DNA from: Acidiferrobacterales bacterium
GTDB lineage: Bacteria > Pseudomonadota > Gammaproteobacteria > Arenicellales > Poriferihabitantaceae
Direction: 5' to 3'
Length of the DNA: 51,358 nucleotides
Assembly: GCA_019633985.1 (NCBI GenBank)
Contig: JAHQWE010000117.1
Span: 1 to 51,358 of the forward strand
Shown: piece by piece, positions 1 to 7,850 of the stretch
Layout of the letters: the number at the start of each line of letters is the position of its first letter
Numbering within the stretch: the first letter of the stretch is position 1
Notes under the pieces: generated by a model
What the model was told of the DNA's origin: nothing
The model's input: only the letters and a program-made list of their open reading frames with translations
Database searches by the model: none
Position numbers and translations under genes: made by a program

Positions 1-72
1 AGAAATTGAAGATAGTCAGGGAATGAAGTTCACAAAAAGCTTCGAGTACAAACGCGAATCTTGATCCTCGCG

Positions 73-99
73 GTTGCGTCGATTGCGTCGATTGCGTCG
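73..99. repeat. 9-bp tandem repeat, three units
   Basis: Three consecutive copies of NTTGCGTCG occupy 73-81, 82-90 and 91-99; the first base of the unit varies (G, A, A). The array is short and lies outside convincing genes. Confidence 0.8.
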
Positions 100-160
100 T
101 ATGACAGCGAGTAATACTGCTGTCGACTCATGTGCTGAGTGGAACAATGCCCAGTGAATA

Positions 161-196
161 GGCGATAGGCGATAGGCGAATGGGCGATGGGTGACT
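161..196. repeat. Degenerate heptamer repeat (GGCGATA-type)
   Basis: GGCGATA occurs at 161-167 and 168-174, followed by the variants GGCGAAT (175-181) and GGCGATG (183-189), then decays into GGTGACTGGG. The same pattern gives near-identical words in all three frames, which explains the open frame across it. Confidence 0.7.
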
Positions 197-236
197 GGGA
201 GTTTCTTTGCTTGTAAAAGATGTGAAACCGGCAACG

Positions 237-611
237 CTATTTCACGAAACACTTCCTTTCTGATTCTGCGACAACCTCGTCGTAAGACCTGGTTAATTTT
301 CGGGCGCCAGGTGCATCCCGAAATGCTCCGCCCCTCTCGCCAGGGGTCTTCATCATCACCTGCAGTGTGTTCGCGTCGAGAAAAGCTTCATAAGGCACAG
401 AATCTGCGATTTTGTCTATCAGGCAGACACATCCATACATCGTGGTGTAAGTTTGCCCACCCCTGACATCCATGCAACCAAGAACAAACTCAACTCTATC
501 TAGAGTGGGATAAGGTGTAACGGCTTCTTCAGTATTGGCTGAAACAACCGACACAAAGCCAAACAATATTCCTGACACTCCTGCTCTTAACAGATTCCAG
601 CTCTTGCTCAT
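237..611 (-). CDS. Small exported cysteine-containing protein of the quinoprotein locus
   Basis: A 124-residue protein starting at ATG 611. The first 26 residues form a signal peptide (hydrophobic core about 9-24, cleavage likely after VSA), so it should be periplasmic. The mature part has four cysteines, at about 46, 61, 63 and 121. The 61/63 pair is in YGCVCLID, and a GERGGAFRD motif follows near residue 91. I recall small exported proteins with similar GC..CSC.ID and GERGG.FRD motifs in bacterial PQQ-dehydrogenase clusters, but cannot verify that here. Its position near a DUF302 gene and the mxa cluster fits a periplasmic accessory role. The exact function is unknown. It is about 200 bp downstream of the DUF302 gene on the same strand, so co-transcription is possible. 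Confidence 0.75.
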   Translation of the reverse strand: MSKSWNLLRAGVSGILFGFVSVVSANTEEAVTPYPTLDRVEFVLGCMDVRGGQTYTTMYGCVCLIDKIADSVPYEAFLDANTLQVMMKTPGERGGAFRDAPGARKLTRSYDEVVAESERKCFVK

Positions 612-811
612 TTTTTTGTATTTCTCTTGCTATGTACCCACTCTTCCTTAGCAGCCATAGCCAGCGATGGAAGAAACGTTTATTCGATTTTATCCCTTTG
701 TCCGTGACAGCAAAGACTAAAATCAACCTGACTATCTACTCAGGATTTTTTCCTACCAGTTGCCCTCTTTGCCGCAAGCATTGACGACAATCAGTGCTGA
801 AGAAGCAAAGG

Positions 812-1312
812 CTATTGATTGAGTTTATTCTCAGCAGTCCACCGCTCGGTCGCCTGGTTGAGAATTTTGATCAGCGTGTCATTAATCTGATCAACAAGAA
901 CTGTTTCATTCGCTTTTCCAAGGTCTGGCACCAGTTTTGCTTCAAGAAAAACCTGGTTTTCGGCCTCCCAGATCACGACACGACAGGGCATATGAATCAG
1001 ATAGTCTCTGGATACCTCTAGCAGCTTACGAGCGAGCTCAAGATTGCAAAAATGTACCACCGTCGCTTCTTCAAAGTTGGGTGCTCCTCGCTCTTGAATC
1101 GCATGTCCGATCGCATTGCGTGACGTTTGACGATAGTTATTGGAGGAGATGGAAAAGGATAAATCCTCCATCACATCCTCATAGGTCTTGTCGGTAGAAA
1201 CACGGTAGACAAGGGTTTCAGCGGACCAAGCCACCAAGACTGTCCCACAGGAGAACAAAACAGCGACACACAGCGCACACCATAAGTGGCCAAAATTATA
1301 TTGTGCTCTCAT
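812..1312 (-). CDS. Exported DUF302 domain protein
   Basis: A 166-residue protein starting at ATG 1312. Residues 1-30 are a signal peptide with a long hydrophobic core, so the protein is probably periplasmic. Residues about 38-135 have the DUF302 (TT1751-like) pattern: an amphipathic YEDVMEDLSFSI helix, the strand containing VVHFCNLELARKLL, and the LIHMPCRVVIWEAEN strand with its conserved Pro-Cys. DUF302 proteins are small alpha/beta folds of unclear biochemical function. I infer a periplasmic accessory role because it lies with other small exported genes next to mxaRSACKL. No good Shine-Dalgarno sequence precedes the start, but no other Met would keep the signal peptide. Confidence 0.8.
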   Translation of the reverse strand: MRAQYNFGHLWCALCVAVLFSCGTVLVAWSAETLVYRVSTDKTYEDVMEDLSFSISSNNYRQTSRNAIGHAIQERGAPNFEEATVVHFCNLELARKLLEVSRDYLIHMPCRVVIWEAENQVFLEAKLVPDLGKANETVLVDQINDTLIKILNQATERWTAENKLNQ

Positions 1313-1497
1313 GGGTCAAGATAAAAATCAGCGCGTACTTTTTTAAATTTCATGGCTTCAAGACTCACCAAACGAGGGATGCTCTAGCAGTATCTGCTGA
1401 TTGCAGCGGTTTCACGTTCTACTGAAAGTGCGTTATGTTAGCCTTTTCGTAAATTTTTTGTCGGTAATGATTGTTTGGAAAACCCTATAAGGAACTC

Positions 1498-2526
1498 ATG
1501 CACTTGCTAAAGTATCAAGGACGTCGACTGACAATAAATCGCCTGATCAGCTACCTTTCTCTAACGCACGATCAGCTTTTCCGCTATTCACGATTGCGGG
1601 CGGTCGCTTTCTTTCTTTTGCTTATCGTTACAAATCCTATCTTTTCCAGCAACCCAGGGCCTGAAGCGCCGGGAAAGTTGGTTGAGGCGAATGGTGTTCT
1701 CAATCATATTTTTTGTACTGGGCAAGGGCAGCCTACTATCTTACTCGAGGCCGGGCTGGGCGGAAATTCGCTCGAATGGCACCCGGTTCAGACCTCGCTA
1801 GCAAAACATAGTCGTGTATGCAGTTATGATCGCCCAGGATACGGATGGAGCGAAATCGCAACCTCACCGAGAAATGCGCGCACAATTTCACGAGAGCTGC
1901 AATCGCTCCTCGAAGCGACTGGTGAGAGCGGACCCTATATACTGGTTGGTCACTCTTTTGGCGGTCATATTGTTCGACTGTATGCGAATGAGTTTAGCGA
2001 AAGCGTTGCTGGTATCGTGCTACTGGATGCATCGCATGAGAGATTGTTTGATTTTCTAAAAACTAGCGGGTCTTCCATGCTGGTCACCATCAAGGCGCCC
2101 CAATTCTACCAACCTACGGTTCCGGTCAATCTACCGGTAGAGCTGAAACCCACATTCAAAAGGCTGGTTAATCGATCAGAGACCAAAGAAACAGTGCAAA
2201 ACGAGACTTTTTACTTTCGGCGCAGTGCGGAAGAGGTCAAGTGGTTCCCATCGCTTCCAACTGTGCCCGTGAGTGTTATTTCCAGAGGAAATGCGATCAA
2301 GTCTTCTAAAGATAGCCAAAGTAGTCCAGATAGTGATGGGAAAGAGAGCAAGTCGTCCAGTATTTCTAAACGGTGGATGACGATGCAGAGGGATCTACAC
2401 AGACGTTTAAGCGACTCAAAGCATATTATCGCGGCGAAGAGCGGTCACTTCCCCCATCTCGATGAACCGACACTCGTCGCAGAAGCAATTCTAAGTATAG
2501 TGCAAAAGATCAGGGCTCAGAGATAG
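1498..2526 (+). CDS. Alpha/beta-hydrolase fold protein
   Basis: About 342 residues. The frame is open from a TTG at 1471, but ATG 1498 is preceded by AAGGAA at 1489-1494 and is preferred. A hydrophobic segment (about residues 36-47) suggests a membrane anchor or export signal. The core has the oxyanion-loop region LLEAGLGGNSLEW, SYDRPGYGWSE, the nucleophile elbow GHSFGG (Ser about 153), LLDASHE and the C-terminal catalytic His in SGHFPHLDEP. This is a complete Ser-Asp-His hydrolase framework with unknown substrate. An insertion rich in Ser, Lys and Asp (SSKDSQSSPDSDGKESKSS) lies between the cap and the terminal helix and is probably a flexible loop. The last 17 bp overlap the convergent gene ending at 2510. 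Confidence 0.85.
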   Translation: MHLLKYQGRRLTINRLISYLSLTHDQLFRYSRLRAVAFFLLLIVTNPIFSSNPGPEAPGKLVEANGVLNHIFCTGQGQPTILLEAGLGGNSLEWHPVQTSLAKHSRVCSYDRPGYGWSEIATSPRNARTISRELQSLLEATGESGPYILVGHSFGGHIVRLYANEFSESVAGIVLLDASHERLFDFLKTSGSSMLVTIKAPQFYQPTVPVNLPVELKPTFKRLVNRSETKETVQNETFYFRRSAEEVKWFPSLPTVPVSVISRGNAIKSSKDSQSSPDSDGKESKSSSISKRWMTMQRDLHRRLSDSKHIIAAKSGHFPHLDEPTLVAEAILSIVQKIRAQR

Positions 2527-3205
2527 TAAAACTCTCGGTGATCGAATGACCGTCGGCATTTTTATCGACTTGAGCAAAAATACGAAAAACCGACCCCGGC
2601 ACTTCTTCACTCAGCGTAAACACATACAGCTTATTTTTAAAAGCCGGAAAACGTTTAGACATTGGATCAGTTAAAAATGGTTGAACCACGATGTCCAGCG
2701 CTGCAACTTGCCTACCGTTGTATTTCACATCAGTTTCAACAACTTCTGCCGATTCTTCAAACGCAATTTTTAATCTCTTTTGAAAATGCCGCCAGCTGGT
2801 GCCATTGTTCAACATGCGTTCCATTTGGTAAATATCCCTTTGCAAGGCCACCGTCAAAATTGGGTTGCCAATCACTGCGTTGAAGTCGGGAGCAAAGCGC
2901 TTCCTGTCCCCGGTAAAGTATTCAATGGTCGCGTTCTTACGGTCACCCTCGCTACTTTCAAAATGGACTTTCACCGTGTCATTAAATGACTCGTCGTTTT
3001 CAAAATTTGATTGCTTGTCAAAAATGTAGGTCAGTGTAGTTGGCGGCTCTAAGTTTTTTAGATGGTTATCAAAAAACAGCATTTGGTTAGCTCTGGAAAA
3101 ATCACCGCCACTGACGCCCGAACTGGATTGGGCGATGGTCACCGCAGAGTACAAAGACAAAGCGAGTGCGGCACCCGCTAGACGTGAATATTTGGCCAGT
3201 TTCAT
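2510..3205 (-). CDS. Exported protein of unknown function, divergent from mxaR
   Basis: The open frame extends to 3307, but ATG 3205 starts a clean signal peptide (MKLAKYSRLAGAALAL..., cleavage near TIAQ) and has CGGAAC four bases upstream, so I place the start there (231 residues). The mature protein has no recognised catalytic motif. It is rich in beta-forming segments with repeated aromatic and charged positions (LFFDNHLKNLEPPTTLTYIF, YFTGDRKRF). It transcribes away from mxaR with about 300 bp between the starts. Related exported proteins beside quinoprotein genes may assist maturation, but that is inference from position only. No cysteines or lipobox were seen. Confidence 0.7.
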   Translation of the reverse strand: MKLAKYSRLAGAALALSLYSAVTIAQSSSGVSGGDFSRANQMLFFDNHLKNLEPPTTLTYIFDKQSNFENDESFNDTVKVHFESSEGDRKNATIEYFTGDRKRFAPDFNAVIGNPILTVALQRDIYQMERMLNNGTSWRHFQKRLKIAFEESAEVVETDVKYNGRQVAALDIVVQPFLTDPMSKRFPAFKNKLYVFTLSEEVPGSVFRIFAQVDKNADGHSITESFTISEP

Positions 3206-3499
3206 ATTGTTCCGAGTAGAAGTCGCGATCGATCGGCGAGTATAGGCAGAGCGAAACCACGCGGTCACAGAATCAAAAAACTCGGGAAATTTTCTCGGTT
3301 CCATCACCCGATGCTTTAATGCTGCCGGCTTGAGATAGTATTTGTTGAGCAGGTGCAGTGGAAATCAAGCCGTCCATGTTTTGCTGAGAAGAATGTAGAG
3401 TGGTTGATGCAACTCAAAATTTCGTCGAGAAAATTTGTGTTCGATTTCATCCAGACCGAATGAAGTACCAACAATAATAAAATGATAGGCCAACCGTAG

Positions 3500-4522
3500 A
3501 TGGGAAACAATGACGCGCTGTTAAACGATTTTAGACTGAAAACACTTGAACTCTCATCGGTATTGTCGAGCGCGATTCTGGGTCAAGAACGCGCTATCAA
3601 AATGATTTGCCTGAGTCTATTTACCCGCGGCCACGTCCTGCTTGAAGGTGATGTAGGGGTCGGGAAAACTACCCTGTTAAAGGCTGTTTCTCAGTGCATT
3701 GGCGGCAACTACGCGCGCATAGAGGGAACGATCGATTTGGTACCGAGCGATCTCGTGTATTACACATTTCTAGATGAAAATGGCAAACCCAGGGTAGATC
3801 CTGGTCCGATTCTGAAGCATGGAGAAGAGCTGACCATCTTCTTCTTTAATGAAATTAATCGAGCTCGTCCGCAAGTGCACTCGGTGCTGCTCAGGGTGAT
3901 GGCGGAACACGAAATCCAGGCTTTTAATCGACTCTATCGACTCCCTTATGTCCAGGTTTTTGCCGATCGTAACAGCCTCGAAAAAGAAGAAACTTTTGAA
4001 CTGCCGTCAGCGGCGAAAGATCGATTCTTGATGGAATTATCCATTGCCATTCCAGAGGACAGAGCTATCCAACGGGAGTTGATGGTGAATCCGAGATTTC
4101 ATGACACTGATACGCTCATCGGTTCGCTCCCGGGTGACCTTCTTTCATATCTGGATCTGGATCAGATGTCTTTAGTAATTCAAAACACGATTACGATCAG
4201 TGAAACTCTCCAGAACTACATTTTGGACTTGTGTCAAGGGACCCGCACACCCTCTAAATTTGGGATTCACATTGATTCTCTAAACGTGGACACGCTCATC
4301 CAGGCGGGTGTGAGTCCTAGGGGAATGAGCATGCTGACCCAGGTGGTACGTGCAAATGCCTGGTTAGCAGGTCGAGATTACGTCGTCCCAGAGGATATTC
4401 ATGATGTTCTGACACCTATGCTTGCGCATCGAATCATGCTGAAGCCAATCTATGAAATGCAGCGACAGGAAATAATTCCGGAATTAATGGAATCGCTGGT
4501 GAACAAGATATCTACGCCCTGA
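3500..4522 (+). CDS. mxaR: MxaR: MoxR-family AAA+ ATPase of methanol-dehydrogenase-type maturation
   Basis: A 340-residue cytoplasmic AAA+ ATPase. Walker A is GDVGVGKTTLL (about residues 51-61); the Walker B region is FFFNEINRARPQ, with Asn in the usual Asp position. Sensor 1 and following are VFADRNSLEKEETFELP and a KDRF arginine motif. General MoxR proteins carry ATQNP at sensor 1, and FADRN...EKEETFELP is what I know from MxaR of methylotrophs. The gene opens a six-gene cluster in the mxaR-S-A-C-K-L order. By family knowledge, MoxR-type ATPases act as chaperones with von Willebrand proteins to mature a partner, here presumably a periplasmic quinoprotein by metal/PQQ insertion. The upstream frame is closed by a stop just before 3500; no strong ribosome binding site is visible. 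Confidence 0.87.
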   Translation: MGNNDALLNDFRLKTLELSSVLSSAILGQERAIKMICLSLFTRGHVLLEGDVGVGKTTLLKAVSQCIGGNYARIEGTIDLVPSDLVYYTFLDENGKPRVDPGPILKHGEELTIFFFNEINRARPQVHSVLLRVMAEHEIQAFNRLYRLPYVQVFADRNSLEKEETFELPSAAKDRFLMELSIAIPEDRAIQRELMVNPRFHDTDTLIGSLPGDLLSYLDLDQMSLVIQNTITISETLQNYILDLCQGTRTPSKFGIHIDSLNVDTLIQAGVSPRGMSMLTQVVRANAWLAGRDYVVPEDIHDVLTPMLAHRIMLKPIYEMQRQEIIPELMESLVNKISTP

Positions 4523-4535
4523 AAGCTCTTGCTTA

Positions 4536-5384
4536 ATGGATATCCAGCCGCCCAAACTGATTCATTATAGAGCTAACGGATCGGGGAAAAGTGTATTTCC
4601 TGGTGCCCATAAGAGTCAGATGCCCGGCCCGGGGTTTGTATTTCGAGAACACGATTCGTTCATCCGTTCGATGGATCAAAAACGAATCGATATTCATGCA
4701 ACCCTGAGAAATCCAATGGGCGAGATAATGGTTCGGAAGTTCAACCAAAAATCGGCCACTTCTATTCATGTTGTTGCTGATCTGTCGGCCTCTATTGCGA
4801 TAAATTCAGTGGGAAACAAACTGACTTTTATCCGCTCATTGACGCGCTCTCTTGCATTTTCGGCACGAGCTTATGGCGATCGATTCGGTTTTACTGGGTG
4901 CAACGATCAAATAAATCTCGCATGTTCTCTGCCGGTTAGTCGGGATATAAGCGGCATCGGCGAATTGCTGAAAAATCTGCAACAGGATTGCCTATCTGGT
5001 ACCGGCTCTTCTTTAGCCCACGCACATGTCGGATTGGGGCTTAAACCAGGAATTGTTTTTCTAGTATCAGACTTTCTTCTGCCAAAGACACTACTCAATC
5101 AGACCCTTGTATCGCTATCACGACACTTTGTGATCCCCGTAGTAGTTGGAAAGAGACAACATCTGCCCGAGAATATGCACCGTGGCCTGGTTTCGTTCAA
5201 AGACAGTGAAACCGGTAAAAGTAAAACCGTGTTTTTACGACCCAGCCTGATTCGCAAATATAAAGAAAAATGTGATCGGTTCTACACCGACCTCACTGGC
5301 TACTTTTCGAGACAACAGCTGCGACCTTTGACCGTAGCAGGAGATTTTGATGCCGATGAGATCAGTCAATATTTCTACTCATGA
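4536..5384 (+). CDS. mxaS: MxaS: DUF58 protein of the maturation cluster
   Basis: A 282-residue protein without a signal peptide or membrane segment, 13 bp after mxaR. The DUF58/vWA-like part carries a MIDAS-type DLSAS motif (VVADLSASIAI, about residue 82), then TGSSLAHAHVGLG and FLVSDFLLPKT, the second half of the von Willebrand fold. The N-terminal region has YRANGSGKSVFPGAHKSQMPG, similar to the start of MxaS/DUF58 proteins. DUF58 proteins pair with MoxR ATPases in many genomes. In the methanol cluster MxaS is required for active methanol dehydrogenase. The end overlaps the start of mxaA by four bases (ATGA), so the two are translationally coupled. Confidence 0.82.
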   Translation: MDIQPPKLIHYRANGSGKSVFPGAHKSQMPGPGFVFREHDSFIRSMDQKRIDIHATLRNPMGEIMVRKFNQKSATSIHVVADLSASIAINSVGNKLTFIRSLTRSLAFSARAYGDRFGFTGCNDQINLACSLPVSRDISGIGELLKNLQQDCLSGTGSSLAHAHVGLGLKPGIVFLVSDFLLPKTLLNQTLVSLSRHFVIPVVVGKRQHLPENMHRGLVSFKDSETGKSKTVFLRPSLIRKYKEKCDRFYTDLTGYFSRQQLRPLTVAGDFDADEISQYFYS

Positions 5385-6313
5385 TAGTACGCAGTAGAAA
5401 TTGGTTATTACTCGTTTTTCTTGTAATAGGGCTATTACATGCAGCCGTCCTCCGTGCTGGCGACAGATTGCATTCAGTAGTGATTGAAAATCCACGCGCC
5501 TACGGTTACCACGTTGGTGACAGCATTGACCAGGTTCTGCATATCAAATATGCGCGCGATATGGAACTGCGACTAGATGGCGCTCCAAAAGTGGGTAATG
5601 TGACACCATGGATCAAACTGGTTTCGATGACTCTCGATGAAACAGTATCTGATAAATCCAATTACACCAAAATCACACTACACTATCAGATCTCCGGATT
5701 CGAACAGGGAAACAGCGTCATCGACACGCCTGCGTTCACTCTTACCGTAGAAAAAGGACATGAAAAGTTGCCGGTCCTTGTGCACCCAGTTCCACTGCAT
5801 ATCAGCCGTCTATCAGACGACCTTACGCCAAACTACAGCAATATTCGACTCGCAGCGCCTATTGGTCCCGAGCGTAAATCAACTGGTTTGATAGAGGCCA
5901 TCAAGTGGTTTGCTTTCGCATTGGGAATTCTCTTTGTGGCCCTCGGGATATACCGTCATTTTTATTTGCAAGAAAGATGGGCAGAAACCCATCCTTTTTC
6001 TGTGGCTCACAAAGGACTGAAACGTTTAACTGGCACCCCCGATGACGAATTGCTGGCGCATCGCCTTCTTCATACCGCTTTTAATCAGCACTTTGGTCGT
6101 ACTTTATTTGAATCAAACCTGGATCAGTTTTTCGAACAGTATCCTTCGTTCTTAAAAGAAGAACTCACCATTCGAAAATTTTTTGAGGGCTCCCGATCAC
6201 TCTTTTTTGCCGCTGAAAATGTCGATTCGGTCGAATCGGCGGTGTACCCCATAGACAAACTGCGAAGTCTTGCTGATCGTTGTCGACACTTTGAACGCAG
6301 GAACACCGCGTGA
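5381..6313 (+). CDS. mxaA: MxaA: exported, membrane-anchored maturation protein
   Basis: A 310-residue protein. Residues 1-27 form a signal sequence (RNWLLLVFLVIGLLHAA core). A beta-rich periplasmic part follows to about residue 170. A transmembrane helix lies at about 174-194 (IKWFAFALGILFVALGIY), and a cytoplasmic helical tail contains a DDELLAHRLLHTAFNQHFG segment. This periplasmic domain/one helix/cytoplasmic tail layout and the gene order match MxaA, implicated in Ca2+ insertion into methanol dehydrogenase. Sequence conservation in this family is low, so the name rests mainly on synteny and topology. It starts on ATGA overlapping mxaS and ends on GTGA overlapping mxaC. Confidence 0.78.
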   Translation: MIVRSRNWLLLVFLVIGLLHAAVLRAGDRLHSVVIENPRAYGYHVGDSIDQVLHIKYARDMELRLDGAPKVGNVTPWIKLVSMTLDETVSDKSNYTKITLHYQISGFEQGNSVIDTPAFTLTVEKGHEKLPVLVHPVPLHISRLSDDLTPNYSNIRLAAPIGPERKSTGLIEAIKWFAFALGILFVALGIYRHFYLQERWAETHPFSVAHKGLKRLTGTPDDELLAHRLLHTAFNQHFGRTLFESNLDQFFEQYPSFLKEELTIRKFFEGSRSLFFAAENVDSVESAVYPIDKLRSLADRCRHFERRNTA

Positions 6314-7311
6314 CATTTGCAAACCCCTGGATTCTCGCTCTGCTGCCACTGACACTAGTGCCCTGGCTGGTCCATGTTTATTCTGATGCAACCGTCGATG
6401 CCATTCAACTGCTGCCTGGAGATCCTACCGCGAAGTGGATTGATCGAATTTTTAAACTCATCGCGAGCGTCATTATTGCCCTTATTCTATTTATTCTCGC
6501 GTTTCCACATATCCCGGAAACGGAAAGAACCAAAAGCGGCGAAGGCGCCCATACCGTGATCTTGCTTGACCGCAGCCGCAGCATGGATGAGCCATTCCGC
6601 GATGCCAATGATAGAACCAATCGTCCGAACCTCGTCCGGAACGACCCAAACTCGAAGTCTAAAAGTCAGGTTTCCAAGGAAATTCTGGGGAAGTTTGTCG
6701 GAAAACGTGATGAGGACCGGTTTGGCATGACAGTATTCAGCACGAAGCCAATACGGACTTTGCCTATCACCAATAAACCCAACGTGATTCAGGCCGCAAT
6801 CAATGCCGGTAGTATTGGCAGAGGATTAGCGGAAACGAATATCGGAAGTGCCCTTGTAGGCGCGCTGAGCGTTTACAAAGGCGAACCCTATACCGGCTCC
6901 CGAAACATTTTACTGATTTCGGATGGTGGTGATGCCTTGAACACACCGGTAAAGGCAAAAATTAAGGGACTGTTACGTAAACATCGAGTTTCCCTCTTCT
7001 GGATCTACATCCGATCACACAATGCTGAGCCGATCGATACCAGGGACTCATTCTCACCACATATCGTTCTCAATCTTTTTTTTGAATCGCTCAGTACGCC
7101 TTACAAACTCTATACCGCTGAAAATCCCAATGATCTCGAAAGGGCAATCGAGGAGATCAGCAAAATTCGGTCTCAGCCAATCTTATATACCGAAGTCGTT
7201 CCGCGGAGAGAAATGACAGCGCACTTATATCGTGCGCTGTTCACGTTCCTGATACTGCTAGTAGGTTTTTATCTGGCAACGCAACCCAGACGCAGTTTGA
7301 CTCTGACATGA
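6310..7311 (+). CDS. mxaC: MxaC: membrane von Willebrand factor A protein
   Basis: A 333-residue protein with a GTG start overlapping the mxaA stop (GTGA). It begins with a hydrophobic hairpin typical of BatA/MxaC proteins: FANPWILALLPLTLVPWLV and a second helix IASVIIALILFILAF. The vWA domain has a complete MIDAS DRSRSM motif (VILLDRSRSMDEP, about residue 83), a Thr site in GLAETNIGSALV and LLISDGGDAL. A C-terminal membrane helix (about 303-323, ALFTFLILLVGFYLA) closes the protein. It is expected to present the vWA domain near the membrane and to work with MxaR and MxaL. It overlaps mxaK on ATGA. Confidence 0.82.
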   Translation: MTFANPWILALLPLTLVPWLVHVYSDATVDAIQLLPGDPTAKWIDRIFKLIASVIIALILFILAFPHIPETERTKSGEGAHTVILLDRSRSMDEPFRDANDRTNRPNLVRNDPNSKSKSQVSKEILGKFVGKRDEDRFGMTVFSTKPIRTLPITNKPNVIQAAINAGSIGRGLAETNIGSALVGALSVYKGEPYTGSRNILLISDGGDALNTPVKAKIKGLLRKHRVSLFWIYIRSHNAEPIDTRDSFSPHIVLNLFFESLSTPYKLYTAENPNDLERAIEEISKIRSQPILYTEVVPRREMTAHLYRALFTFLILLVGFYLATQPRRSLTLT

Positions 7312-7850
7312 CACGACCTAATCTTCTGCTCATCGTTTTAGGTCTCGCTTTTCTGGCGGCATCTGGATACGCGTTGAACCAGCAGCGACAAACCCAAGCT
7401 TACAATCAAAATCTGGAAACCAACCAGTTCATTGCTATGGAGGACGACAGTCTTGAAGGAGAATTCATCCGTGGTTGGCGCCATCAAATTGGTGGCGAGT
7501 TCACGCAAGCAAGAGCAGTTTACAACGCTATTCTACACCGAGCACCTTCCTCGCTTTCCAATAAGATTCAATTCAATTTGGCCAATATTTATATGCAGCA
7601 AGCCATCCATAGGTTTACCGATAGTGATAGCGAAAATGACGATAGTGCTTATCCGCTGGTTGAATTGTCGAAGCATATTTACCGAAAACTTTTAATCGAC
7701 AAAATTGATCACTGGCCGGCAAAGTACAACCTCGAAATAGCGGTAAAGATCGCACCAGATGTTTTAGTGACAGACATTCCTGAAGACATCCTGCCGGAGC
7801 GTAGTCCAGAAAATCAGGGTGTAATTGAAGAGTATAAAAAGCTGCCGTGA
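7308..7850 (+). CDS. mxaK: MxaK: single-helix TPR-like protein
   Basis: A 180-residue protein. An N-terminal hydrophobic segment (LLLIVLGLAFLAASGYAL) acts as an uncleaved anchor or signal. The remainder is mostly helical with one or two TPR-like motifs (FTQARAVYNAILHRAP and KIQFNLANIYMQQAIHRF) and a final segment LIDKIDHWPAKYNLEIAVKIAP that resembles the TPR region of BatB/MxaK proteins. The gene begins on the mxaC stop (ATGA) and ends on the mxaL start (GTGA). It is identified by size, topology and place in the cluster; its molecular role in the family is not defined beyond being needed for the active dehydrogenase. Confidence 0.75.
   Translation: MTRPNLLLIVLGLAFLAASGYALNQQRQTQAYNQNLETNQFIAMEDDSLEGEFIRGWRHQIGGEFTQARAVYNAILHRAPSSLSNKIQFNLANIYMQQAIHRFTDSDSENDDSAYPLVELSKHIYRKLLIDKIDHWPAKYNLEIAVKIAPDVLVTDIPEDILPERSPENQGVIEEYKKLP

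Larger units (their letters stand above)
1..236. other. Interval without a convincing gene; short tandem repeats
   Basis: I see no gene I can support here. A minus-strand open frame at 16-252 is low-complexity: its Arg/Asn-rich stretch is simply the translation of the 9-bp repeat at 73-99. The interval also holds a degenerate heptamer repeat at about 161-196. It is probably intergenic sequence downstream of the small minus-strand gene that ends at 237. Confidence 0.5.
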
